Assembly (NCBI RefSeq): GCF_041260155.1
Contig: NC_091936.1
Location: 42,765,930 to 42,829,929 of the forward strand
DNA from: Ptychodera flava
Taxonomy: Eukaryota > Hemichordata > Enteropneusta > Ptychoderidae
DNA: 64,000 nucleotides
Direction: 5' to 3'
The position numbers were made by a program, and so were the translations under genes. Below the pieces are notes generated by a model. That model was not told where the DNA came from and searched no databases. It was given only the letters and a program-made list of their open reading frames with translations. Within the stretch, counting starts at the first letter, position 1; each line of letters begins with the position of its first letter. Of this stretch, positions 23,301-32,296 are shown piece after piece.

Positions 23301-26300
23301 TACATATTAATGTTTCTTTATGGGCTAGAGCGAGTGAAAATGCACGTTAATGTGCTGGGCTACGCCTCACCAGTCAGACTACTAGTATCCTCTCGCCCAA
23401 GCCCACCGTAAACGGTAAGGTCAGCACGTCTCACTTTATTCTGACAGTGTTAAATGTAAAATTAAAATAGAGAATTTTGTACACCTCCCGTGTCAATAAT
23501 ATAATACATACACGCAGTGAGCAGCAGTAATGATCCATCGATTATTCAACAGCACACCGCCACAGTAATGTCCCCCGCTTTTGTAGAGAGAGACTTGCCA
23601 TGGCCACATCCCCAGTACCGCATTCGCGCCACCAACGATGCGCGGCAGGTAAACACGAGTGCCACACCACCCTGGCCCTGGGGGCAAACGAAGACAAAAC
23701 TTCTCAGTACTAACTTGCAAGAGACAGATTTTGTGCACATGGATCTAGCTCCAGTAAGGAAAATTCGTGGACGTATTGGTTACTATCACTTTATAAAAGC
23801 CAACGTCATCATCAATAAAATTTCTGTCAAGTTGAAATTTATTGCTGCCATAAGCCGCACCGATTTCCAATGACCATGTACATGGATCCATCTTGTGACG
23901 TATTTGTTCCCAAAACAAGACTGGAGAATCTTTGAACCATGACATCAGCATAGCTATTCAACGTCATACTGAGGAGTATTTTCTCACGTAAGTATTTTGG
24001 CTCCCTAAGGCAAGTGGAATTCTACTTTGGAAAGTTTTCCCTGTGTTCTTCGATTGTGTCATATCAACACGATTGGAACTAATTTGGGATAATTGGCTGG
24101 TGAAGTAATGTCGATTTAATCTACGAATGTTATCGCATCTGCTTTTCGTTTTATATTACACACTTGTTTTCATGAGTAATTTGCAATATGATTGCAACAT
24201 TCAGCTATATGGTACCTAACACTTTAGAGAAGTTTGAAAAATATGAAGATCCAATTATCCCAAATTAGTTCCAATCGTGTTGATTGAAGTGCACCATAAA
24301 ATTGTCTAAAAGGCTTGGAATTTTGTATAGTCGTTATATATCTTTAAGGAGTGTCACCGGTCAAAATATTGCTTTCAAACAACTTGAACCTGACACTTGC
24401 TCTTCTGAGTGTATACTGTCTACATTAAGGTAGTATGTATCTCGAGAGTTAAAGACTTAAACTCTTACTGAAACTTTCCTGAAACTCAAGTGTCATCCTG
24501 CAAATGTTGGTAATAGAGAAAAAATTACCCACAATCACGTACTGATATTTGAAATTCAACGAGATCGCCATCTTTGAGTTAGCTATGTGGACCCAAAAAG
24601 GAAAATGAGACTTTGATTTTCAAAAAATGAGTCCACACAAACCGAAGACCAGAAAAGAATGCCAAAAATTTGAGATTCCGAATATCTGTCCCTGGAGTGC
24701 GATCAAAGGAATAACATTAGTACTTGCCTTGGACAAGAGTATTTTGGATCCAGCCGGCGGCTGATGATAGCCGTGCATATACGCCATTGTAGGTATCACA
24801 GTAATCGTACATGCCTGCAAGATACCATTGCCTGTCATCGCTCTCACAAACAAGTGGTGAACCGGCATCCTTCAACAAAGAAAACTTCAGAATTGAAATT
24901 CTCTATGTCCAAATTAAGGTATGCTCTTAAAAACGCACGAATTAACCCATACAGTATCTGTTATTCATGTCGATCGACCCGTTGTTTTGTTACTACATAT
25001 TGGTAAATTAGCATTACATATTTGGTCAGACAATGTTACATAGTGAGTTAGTATTATAAATTAGGGTAATGCAATTTTCTCTTTTCACTGAAATTAGACC
25101 TTCTTTCTGTTGATCCCGAAATCAATTGCCTCGGTCGTTTAAAAGTTTGTACCGCGCTTGAAACAAATCATTGTCTTAGTAATACAGTTCATGATGCTAA
25201 AAAGGTTGGTGCTTTTGTTTGACTCGACGACGACTGTACCGGACATCAGCCACGATGCTTTTTGGGATTATGGGATTACTGAGAGGAGAAATATGAAAAC
25301 ATCAACAGTTCAGTTACATGCAGCGCAATGTTTGACATCATCGAGGTTACGTTCCATCTGAAAGAGACTGAATTTGATATCTCTTCTTGGCGCCAGATAA
25401 CCCTAATTGAGATCGTGCATACTTTATGGGCTTTGTCGTTCAATGTTTTGACTTACATCTGCATCAGGGCATTTAAAGTTGTCATCTCCTTGAGTTGCGC
25501 ATATCTCAGTGTGACTGCCGGGACACAGTCCAACATATTCTTCACAGTGATCGATGGGAGCCATTTCTTCGTGAAGCACCGCGTCATCTGAAATGCAGGA
25601 CTTGACTCGATTAAACACATCTGAAAGTGCGCTACAAAACCATCGACCTGCTCTGTTCGTGTAAATACGGAAAGTCTGTCCGCCCTTTTGAATCGCGAGT
25701 TTTAAAAGAGTACTTAAATAATGGTTCTACTCCGGAATAAAAAAGACGCGATGTATTCTACAGACTCAATACGCCCAAATAATCACGTGATGCCGGTACA
25801 AACAAACCCACATGTGCACTAACGCGTATGGAAATACACGTACGTCTATGCGCGTTTGCGCACATGGCTTCGTTTGTACCGTGGTCGATTCGAATTCCGG
25901 GTTTGGTCTATTAGGACATTGCTTCGTTTGTACCGTGGTCGATTCGAATTCCGGGTTTGGTCTATTAGGACACTTATTAGTAAAAGGCCAGCAGCTGTCA
26001 AATTTGATACGTTTTCACTATTTTTGTTTTGTATGCAATTTTATTAAAGTTTTTATTCTGCTCCTCGTAGCATGTTGGTACACTACTAACTATTTAGCTT
26101 GTCAACACAGTGACTTCGCGAGTAGAATGCACTTTTGTTTACATTTGAATTCTAGTCCGGATCAGAATTCACCTGTCAACAATAACAATGCAGTTTACAC
26201 ATGTTCGAACTGAGTTGACAAACTGAATACTGTGTATCTTAACATGCCCCGAGGAGCAAAATAAGAAACATTAGTTACCATTTAGCACAAAAATAGCGAA

Positions 26301-29300
26301 AAAATCCTCAAAAGCCATAGCTCTTTAAGAAACAACAAATTGACCATATCAATGGCGGAAGAAACGCAATATACAAGTGCATTTCCAATGTCACAAAGTT
26401 TGTACTTTTGACTGAAATAGATCCAAGGAAGAGTTCATTAATGAAGATATAGCATGTTGAGAAAAACATAAATTCTTAGAAACAATCTGATCATGACATA
26501 TTTTCAGTTCTTAAAATATCAGAGAAGAAATTTTACACAAATTGTTTACCTGCTTCCGAAGAAAACCAGGTGTGAAAGCACTTCCCTCTGCCTCCTGGGA
26601 CAATTTCTGCATCTGTTGGCGGTAGGCAAACGGGTCTCTTGTAGTGATCAAAAGGTATCGGTGCATCCACGTAGAGTAAAGCGAAATTCCAGAAGACGTC
26701 AAAAAGCGGATGAACCTCAGAATAGTCGACCCACGTCGAGAACCCAGTCAGAGAGAAATGGTCCAAAGTAACCACACCAACGTGTATTTCTAGGTGATAG
26801 GGGTCATTGTCCTTTCTGTAAAATTTTATTGTGGACGATATACTTTAGTGAAAGTGAAAGACTTAAACTTTTGCTCAAACTTTCCTAAACGAAATTTTCG
26901 ATCAATCTCATACCAAAGCAAGAATAAAGATACGGGGTCACCGTGCAAATTCGGTACTCGACAGACAAATTACCTTAGAATTCCCTATATTTGAAATTTA
27001 AAATGGCCGCCATACTTCTGTTAACTCAAAGGGGAGAAATAAAATTTTTGATTTTCGAAAAAGAAAGAAAGTGAAAACTTTTCTTTTACCAATACCTTTA
27101 ACATGAGCTCTACATGTGGTTGATCAGAAGAGAATTGATAAAATTTTAAAGCCGGAATTTCTGTCCCCGAGGTGCGTTCTACCTTTCAACCCAAACTTGT
27201 GAAATGATAACTTTTGTGGATGAGTCCCGATACCTGTTAATTTGATGTCGATTAGGCCATTGGCTTTTGAACTTTTCTTATCATTATTCATCCCTTTCTC
27301 GAAATTTTGATACTTTTCAAGGAAAATCATGCGTGTTTAAAGCTTTTTCCAATAGCTTGATGAAATTTAAATATCGTCAGTCTTTGATTACACTGACCAT
27401 AACACAGTCAACGGTGTTCGCGTTTAGCAATCACTTCATGGCTTAGGTGGCAAACATTTCAGGAAAAATAAGGACAAATAGATCAGAGTCAAAAATTCAA
27501 TATTTCAGGGTTCAACAATGCTATAAAGGTGAATTGCTATACTTCGCCGAAAGACTTTCTCGTCCAAAGGTCTACTTTTCAAGATACTCAATAGTGTACA
27601 CTAAAAGGTTTTCAAGTACAGAAATCAGCAAATGATTATACCTTATCTGTAATCTCATATATTTCGGTCAGCGGAATGTAAACACAGTAAACGTTAATGT
27701 TTCCCAATAATGGAACTTGTCTACCATTGCATGTTTAGTACATGATATTACATCTCAAAATGGGCTAAGTTAAAGATCAATGAAGAATTTACATCAGGAA
27801 TTCAATTAGCTTTAAGGCTGTAGTAATTGAAATCCTTGTATTGCGTCCAGGCGCCTGATTATGTTTCTTTGAGGTTTTCGTGAAAAAACAGAGTATTTGA
27901 ATTGGACTTAACAGCGTAGATTTTCTGCCGACAAAATCTTTGTTTTACGATTTTTGTACGTGTACGTAAAACACCTGAATGCTTTCAGAATGTCACCTTG
28001 TCGTGTAAATCATAGAGTTTCTGCTTTGCGTTTTGGATGAGTACTCATATTACATGGAAACAATCAAGTTAACATAAAACTAGCATAAGTAACGTTTTTG
28101 TGTCGACGCAAAACAAAGAATGTAATTATTCTCGCCTATGATGATATTATTTGAATCTTTAAAAAGTAAACATGGATTGCAATACGCCCAGAGATACCTT
28201 AATTTTACGGTGGTAAAAGGAACTGAATACAACACACAAATTACTTGAGTGTCTTAAATGACATTATTCATTAGATCTATAACACGGTTGAAAATCACAG
28301 ATAAAACCCACTTACATGCAATCTGCCACTGTAAGAATCCAGTGTTCGTCTATAAGGGCTCCACTACACACATGGCGACCATACGACGATACCGACACGT
28401 GCCAGGGCCAGCTACCTGGTTGAACGTCCCATATACCGAAGATGCCGTACGGATTCAGTGGTCGACTACCACACACACCGTCGTATGGCATCGGCGCTGT
28501 GAATTGAATGTGGTGATTCCATTATTACATGAATATGTTGGTTTCAACACTTCACACATTAGACGAGTTGTTCTGAAAGAGACCATGTAGAGGGGCGGGA
28601 TAATGTATTTTCGGTCAAACAGGCTGTGACATAGTGACAGCTTACATTGGTAGGGTGTAATTTAACCATTTCAACAGCCTGGTTTGACACACACCCATTG
28701 TTATCAAATATGGTTGTGGATCAGTTTACAGAAAATTGTGTTGGAGAGATTAACCTCATTCATATAACATCTTGACTAGCCACTGTTATTGATTGACGTT
28801 GAACTTAAGACACTATAATGGCACACTTGTAAGTAACACCTTAAGGACATTTGCTGTGTTATTATGTTTAAGACTCTTTCTTACCCAAAGTATATTCGCA
28901 GATGAAGTTTCTCCGTCGGCCACATCTATCGAACAACCAGAACACGATGCCCTCTTTAACTCTGTTGAACCAATGGAGAAATTTCATTAATTAACGTGTA
29001 CAAAGTTTCGGTTCCCACATTCAACGCCTAAGGCACCTCAGCAATGAAAATTTTATTGTATTTCAGTCAACATATTGCAAGCGTTGGCACAAAGGCGGAT
29101 AGCGATTCTCTGGGCACCAGGAAATGAGATGCTGTCTACTCATGATGGCACATTGTTACACATTTTCCACTGTTTGTTCTTCAAAATATATCCCTTTAAT
29201 GACTTCTCACAGTGTAATATTCGACATGGAGTTCGAAGTTATCTGCCTACGTGATTTTAATGATTCGAGAGATCATCGACCTAAAATGTCGTCCATAGTG

Positions 29301-30779
29301 CACATTTCAGACTGCAAAACGTCCTGAGACATCAGTTGATTTATTACTATAGTATGAAGAATGTGAGAAAATGATGATGTGCTGATGCGCTGCGTTGATG
29401 TGCTGCGTTGCGCTGCGATATGCTGCTATGTAATGTAATGTGATGTGATGAATATGGCGTGACGTTTCATTGCATGGTGATGTGATGTGATGTGATGTGA
29501 TGTGATGTGATGTGATGTGATGTGATGCGTTATAAGGCGTGGTAATGTATTGTGATGTGATGTGATGTGATGTGATGTGATGTGATGTGATGTGATGTGA
29601 TGTGATGTGATGTGATGTGATGTGATGTGATGTGATGTAGTGTATGTGATGTGATGTGATGTGATGTAATGTGATGTGATGTGATGTAATGTGATGTGAT
29701 GTGATGTGATGTGGCGTTAGAAGGCGTGGTGATGTAGTGTGATGTGATGTGGTGTGATGTGACGTCACGTGATGTTACGTTACGTGGCGTAAAGATGTGG
29801 TGTGGTCTACTGTGATGTATGTGATGTGGCGTGCTTGATGAGACGTGAAATGGAGTGGTGATGAAGTGTAGTGTGATGTGATATGATATGATTTGATAAG
29901 GTGTGACGTGACATGAGATGACGCGATGTGATATGACAATACTTTCAGTCGAACAATGAAAAATAATTCATATAGAGGACCAAGTTGTTGGCCCTATATG
30001 CTGGAATTCCAAAATGAGGAGATTTCTGAAGCGACAGTGTATTCTGGGCATTTCAGACGCCAAAGACATTCTACAGCGGGATCCAAAGATAAATTCATAG
30101 GAGAGTTCACCATTGCTACCTCAGTAAAACACAGTCTTTCTTTCTGTCGTTCCGCATCTCCCCGTACAGCCACTGACCAGTGTAGTTGATGGGGTTGTCC
30201 TCACTCCACACAAGCTCCCCTTCTGTGACTCTGTCATTCAAACCAATCCAGAATAATCCTTGGCTGATGCCCTCTTCACGCAACTGGAATGCTATCTTAT
30301 ATTCAATGTCTTCATCTACAACATCGGCCAGACGCCCTTCGTTGAATTCATTCTCACAATAAAGATTTGCTTTAGTCCAGCCTCGTCTTAAGTTTTTGGC
30401 AGTTATTATCCTATAGAGTTGATGTACTGCTAAAGTGGGTAAGAAATATACATGTACATATATAGTGTATGCAATGTGTGCATAATTCAACTGATTAGTT
30501 AAACAAACAAAATCAATTTATTCTTCGAATAAAATTATTCGTGGCAGCCTAGTAACATAGCCCTCGATTATGTATTATAGTTTATGATGGAAATGTACTT
30601 GTCATGAACATTTGAGACAGATATCGAAAATACTTAGGAGAGATGTGTACGACAGCCACATGGTATTCCCATTTAAAGGTACAGGATACCTTGACTTTGA
30701 AACCCCTTTTTTCGTCTCACGTAGATTTTGACCCATATTTCTGACTCTAGCATGGCCTTATTTTATGGAAAATTTAGAG

Positions 30780-30877
<98 letters not shown>

Positions 30878-31057
30878 TTGCTTTCTGTAAACAAGCTGCT
30901 TTGTACAGTACAGTAGGGTTATGTTAAATATAAATTGTCATTAGAAGGTTGCCGTAGAAATGCATCAAAGGTAGCGACTCGTCCCCGTTATAAAATTTAG
31001 AAAGTAATGAAATACAGTACCTGTAGCGTTTCGGTAGCCATCTCGCTCAGGAGATCC
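14185..31057 (-). CDS. Gene A: lectin / pseudoprotease / active protease mosaic, 13 exons found
   Basis: Exons in transcript order are 31057-31021, 30429-30120, 28961-28885, 28496-28316, 26815-26550, 25587-25457, 24869-24717 (or -24728), 23677-23512, 21894-21593, 16878-16596, 15602-15532, 15082-14940 and 14352-14185. They encode a CTLD, an S1-fold domain lacking all three catalytic residues, then an S1 domain with intact His, Asp, Ser and RIVGG, with a second CTLD cassette inside the latter. It may be one transcript or two genes. Exon 24717 either ends at TAA or splices through a GC donor (AAG|GCAAGT), which joins in frame to 23677. No signal-peptide exon was found for either half, and the roughly 840 bp between the TAA and 23677 show none, which favours one gene. 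Signal peptide and start lie upstream of 31057 and were not found. Confidence 0.6.
14940..15082 (-). CDS. Gene A active protease exon 3
   Basis: 143 bp between TTTAATAG and TTT|GTAAGT. It reads [40 protein letters not shown] and GPTGICF. It joins in phase 0 to GDSGGP. The residue aligned to position 189 at the bottom of the S1 pocket is Gly, so preference for Arg/Lys is not expected. Confidence 0.87.
15532..15602 (-). CDS. Gene A exon: second lectin domain, C-terminal end
   Basis: 71 bp between ATGCAG and ACAA|GTAAGT. It reads [17 protein letters not shown] then VVCEET, the W-D-x-x-C ... CE ending of a CTLD. It ends in phase 1, so the next exon at 15082 can follow directly ([13 protein letters not shown]) just as it can follow the Asp exon ([13 protein letters not shown]). 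Confidence 0.8.
15911..16119. mobile_element. MITE family 3, copy 1
   Basis: The left part CATGTTGAGATACACAGTAT and the right part ATACAGTCTCAACATG are inverted repeats, with TTTAGCTTGTC / AAAAGCTAAAT inside. The related copy is 26061-26258. Both lie in gene A introns. Confidence 0.7.
16251..16485. mobile_element. MITE family 2, copy 1
   Basis: The left end AAGGGAAACAGTCGTCGGAA faces the right end TTCCGACGACTGTATCCCTT. The middle carries TTTAACTTTCATCAATCACC, shared with the copy at 47122-47351. It lies just upstream of the second lectin exon in the gene A intron 15603-16595. Confidence 0.8.
16596..16878 (-). CDS. Gene A exon: second C-type lectin domain, main part, inside the protease
   Basis: The acceptor CTCATCACCAG precedes 16878 and CG|GTAAGT follows 16596. 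The translation reads [62 protein letters not shown] and GDCVELR. It keeps the CTLD cysteines and the WI strand but has no EPN, QPD or WND. It needs one preceding base, which the Asp exon at 21593 supplies. It lies 3' of that exon, not upstream of the protease as in gene B. Confidence 0.78.
17219..17578 (-). other. Unidentified open frame in a gene A intron
   Basis: It encodes 120 residues including [40 protein letters not shown] and a C-terminal [17 protein letters not shown]. The Lys/Glu-rich stretch could be a short coiled coil. Composition looks more protein-like than neighbouring frames, but I recognise no family. It lies 5' of the LINE remnant and may be transposon-derived. Confidence 0.3.
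17790..18605 (+). mobile_element. LINE fragment (CR1/L2-like), reverse transcriptase and 3' end, decayed
   Basis: The conceptual translation contains [20 protein letters not shown], the RT motif before the YxDD box. Further on come [31 protein letters not shown] and [10 protein letters not shown], a C-terminal block typical of CR1/L2 ORF2, then [13 protein letters not shown]. Several stops and frame changes interrupt it. It lies antisense in a gene A intron. Confidence 0.75.
18606..20029. other. Intronic stretch without recognised gene
   Basis: It contains a minus-strand open frame at 19389-19820 (143 aa, Cys-rich [19 protein letters not shown]) that I cannot assign. The rest is non-coding. 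Confidence 0.35.
20030..21465. other. Possible larger mobile element around the 20.3-20.9 kb palindrome
   Basis: GCAGTTATTAG at about 20030 and its inverted form CTAATAACTGA at about 21456 bound DNA containing GTGACCCC/TGACCCCCC tracts near each end (20088-20135, 21347-21425). That is the look of a non-autonomous element of about 1.4 kb holding the 20304-20939 element. Ends and family are not secure. Confidence 0.35.
20304..20939. mobile_element. Inverted-repeat element with a nested perfect 40-bp palindrome
   Basis: TTGATATTAGTGTAGGCC at 20304 recurs inverted at the end (20922-20939), and the match runs about 43 bp inward through GACTGGCA. Inside, 20831-20870 is a perfect 40-bp palindrome around GCGTACATGTACGC. 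A direct repeat of about 50 bp (near 20255 and 20416) straddles the left end. The element lies in a gene A intron. I see no clean target duplication, so exact ends are uncertain. Confidence 0.6.
21593..21894 (-). CDS. Gene A active protease exon 2: Asp102 intact
   Basis: 302 bp between TGCAG and AAAG|GTACGT. It reads [54 protein letters not shown] and [15 protein letters not shown]. Asp102, the Cys122-type cysteine and CAISGWG are all normal. It ends with one base, which is compatible both with the lectin cassette at 16878 and with skipping straight to 15082. Confidence 0.88.
23512..23677 (-). CDS. Gene A active protease exon 1: RIVGG and His57 intact
   Basis: After the acceptor CCCCCAG the exon reads [56 protein letters not shown]. 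All features of a working S1 zymogen are present: pro-region Cys, Arg-Ile activation bond and TAAHC histidine. The donor GT|GTATGT leaves two bases. No ATG with a signal peptide opens directly upstream. Confidence 0.88.
24067..24280. mobile_element. MITE family 1, copy 1
   Basis: 214 bp starting ACACGATTGGAACTAATTTG and ending with its reverse complement. The inverted ends are about 30 bp (GGGATAATTGG inward). The interior is AT-rich and non-coding. A second copy with the same ends but diverged interior is at 37758-37967. Confidence 0.8.
24425..24710 (+). repeat. Interspersed repeat family 4, diverged copy at the gene A exon end
   Basis: It runs from AGAGTTAAAGACTTAAACTC to AATATCTGTCCCTGGAGTGC, same order as the copy at 26850-27185. 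It ends only a few bases from the TAA of the pseudoprotease exon, so that exon's stop and GC donor sit at the border of repeat-derived DNA. Confidence 0.65.
24717..24869 (-). CDS. Gene A pseudoprotease exon 4: Ser195 replaced by Ala; stop or GC donor
   Basis: Joined in phase 0, this reads [40 protein letters not shown] and [10 protein letters not shown] then TAA at 24717-24719. GDSGGP has become DDAGSP, so the third catalytic residue is lost too. Within the last codons lies AAG|GCAAGT at 24728/24727, a perfect GC-donor consensus. Used, it gives phase 1 and reads on into 23677 as LVQGPGWCG. The 3' end abuts an interspersed repeat copy (24425-24710). Confidence 0.75.
   Translation of the reverse strand, partial: DAGSPLVCESDDRQWYLAGMYDYCDTYNGVYARLSSAAGWIQNTLVQGKY
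25457..25587 (-). CDS. Gene A pseudoprotease exon 3
   Basis: 131 bp between TTTCAG and GAT|GTAAGT. It reads [39 protein letters not shown] and [15 protein letters not shown] corresponds to [14 protein letters not shown] of the active domain, and the last block to the ICTSN...C segment before the serine loop. Its EGF-like look is a coincidence of cysteine spacing. Confidence 0.78.
25867..25980. repeat. Tandem duplication, about 56-bp unit, two copies
   Basis: CTTCGTTTGTACCGTGGTCG, then GATTCGAATTCCGGGTTTGG and TCTATTAGGACA, occurs twice in a row with no visible change, in a gene A intron. Confidence 0.9.
26061..26258. mobile_element. MITE family 3, copy 2
   Basis: Outer ends TGCTCCTCG ... 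CGAGGAGCA, then the CATGTT...TTTAGCTTGTCAAC block shared with 15911-16119. It is non-coding. Confidence 0.7.
26550..26815 (-). CDS. Gene A pseudoprotease exon 2: Asp102 replaced by Asn
   Basis: The exon starts after TACAG with one base, then [50 protein letters not shown] and ends [10 protein letters not shown] at GCAG|GTAAAC. The WDFALL motif is WNFALL. The CAISGWG block has become KCFHTWFS, so even structural glycines are lost here. Confidence 0.82.
26850..27185 (+). repeat. Interspersed repeat family 4, copy
   Basis: It begins GTGAAAGACTTAAACTTTTG and ends TCTGTCCCCGAGGTGCG, with AAAATGGCCGCC and GGGGTCACCGTGCAAATT inside. It lies in the intron between exons 28316 and 26815 of gene A. Confidence 0.78.
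28316..28496 (-). CDS. Gene A pseudoprotease exon 1: His57 replaced by Asp, no activation site
   Basis: After TTCACAG the exon reads [59 protein letters not shown]. The alignment to RIVGG...PWQV and TAAHC is clear. The Arg of the activation cleavage is gone (NPYGIFG) and the histidine is Asp (VADC). The GTAAGT donor leaves two bases. Confidence 0.82.
28885..28961 (-). CDS. Gene A exon: first lectin domain, C-terminal end
   Basis: 77 bp between CAACAG and TTGG|GTAAGA. It reads [18 protein letters not shown] then FICEYTL, matching gene B's [18 protein letters not shown] / YICEYFS. It ends with one base, fitting the two-base start of the protease exon at 28496. Confidence 0.82.
29455..29760. 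repeat. Pentanucleotide array (TGATG)n
   Basis: A long run of GTGAT units with a few interruptions (GGCGTGGTAATG-type). Weaker, mutated repeats continue to about 29935. It is the reverse complement of the array at 32297-33268. Confidence 0.95.
30120..30429 (-). CDS. Gene A exon: first C-type lectin domain, main part
   Basis: The translation runs [73 protein letters not shown] and [11 protein letters not shown], clearly paralogous to 8509-8818 and of the same 310-bp length. The acceptor is a tandem TTTAG/CAG pair three bases apart, so Val-preceding Ala may be included or dropped. The sugar-site motif reads NPI rather than EPN. The exon ends at AG|GTAGCA, completing Arg with the next exon. Confidence 0.8.
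30786..30876. repeat. (AT)n microsatellite
   Basis: About 90 bp of pure TA dinucleotide in the intron between gene A exons 31021 and 30429. Confidence 0.97.
31021..31057 (-). CDS. Gene A small linker exon
   Basis: A 37-bp exon flanked by TTTGCAG and ACAG|GTACTG. It reads [12 protein letters not shown] and ends in phase 1, which is the phase the following lectin exon requires; it starts in phase 0, the phase in which gene B's signal exon ends. Support is splice signals and phase only, so it is less certain than the domain exons. Confidence 0.45.
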
Positions 31058-32296
31058 CTGCAAATGTTTGAAAGAACCAAGATAGATATGAGAATAAGAA
31101 AGGAAACGACGCCGTCATTCTAACTTTATAAGCTGACGGTAACAGAACTTTTCAAAACTTAAAACAGTTTTTTAGGAACTGTTCGCAAGATTTAAAGGTA
31201 TACTGTCACCTGTTCCAATTACCATGGAAACAGAAAATCTAACCAATCACAGATTTTAAGCGGATGGCCGCTTTTAAAAACAGCGTCCTCACATGGGTAT
31301 TTTGAATACCAAGGAACGCCTCTTTAACCATATATGGGCATATTTAGATTACAGGTGACTGACCTTTAAACTAATGCAATTCAATATCTGCAACAAGTTA
31401 GTCAAATTGTAAAAGTAGTAATATGTGCGTATATTGAAAAGAACGTCCAAGTCCCCGGTCATTCAATGATGACATCATCCTATCCTTTCCCATATCTTAC
31501 ATTGTTACAGTACCAGATAGCCTCCGAACCCTGATCTTGTATGATTTCCAATGTTAGGCTTCAGGAAGTTATAAATTATTGTAGCAACAATTGCAGTGAT
31601 GGCGCAGTCGAGTTTTGATGAATCTCGGTCGCTGGAAAATTGAAGGTCGTACATAAACCGAAAAAAGAGGAAATTAGACATAAAAGTCATATCGTGAGTT
31701 TTCAGAGTGTTCAAAACATGGTCGCCAAGAGTTGCATTTGAAAGCTAGAGGCAATTTATCAGGTCTACTATGTTTCAGCATACACTGCTTGAAAGCGATA
31801 TTAAGGTGTAAGACAAATCTCTCAGTTTTTTCCCATTTTACTTATTACGGCGAATAATTGGTAAAGTTGTCGAAAAAAACTGAATTAGGATAATAATATA
31901 TTGCGAACAAGCAGATAACTTCGGCAGATAAACAATCTAACGGTATAGAACATTAAAGATGAAAGAATCGTACATGTACTCAGCAATGTTATATTGTTAA
32001 AAGTTACACGAGGATTTGAGATAGTGATCTTTCAAATGGTTTATTTATCTGTCCAGTACATTGTCTATTTGTGTCAGCTTATTTTGAAGCACAAATGCTT
32101 AATCCATGCATACTTCGCCTGAAGCAATGAAAATGAAACTCAATTGTAATTCTGCGATCGGGAGTCTACGTCACGCTCTTTTCAGAACACTGTAACTCTG
32201 ATGACGATAATGTGTAAATGTCGGTTTATTGATGTACCATTTTAACAGGCATCGCATTTTAATGCATAAAGACAGACAGGTGTAGACGTGTCGAAC

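Noticed and set aside
23745-23951. Possible signal-peptide exon for the active protease
   Set aside because: The frame [14 protein letters not shown]... lacks a signal-peptide core and has no donor in the right phase.
25424-25618. EGF-like domain reading of the Cys-rich frame
   Set aside because: Splice sites and alignment show it is the third protease exon; cysteine spacing alone was misleading.
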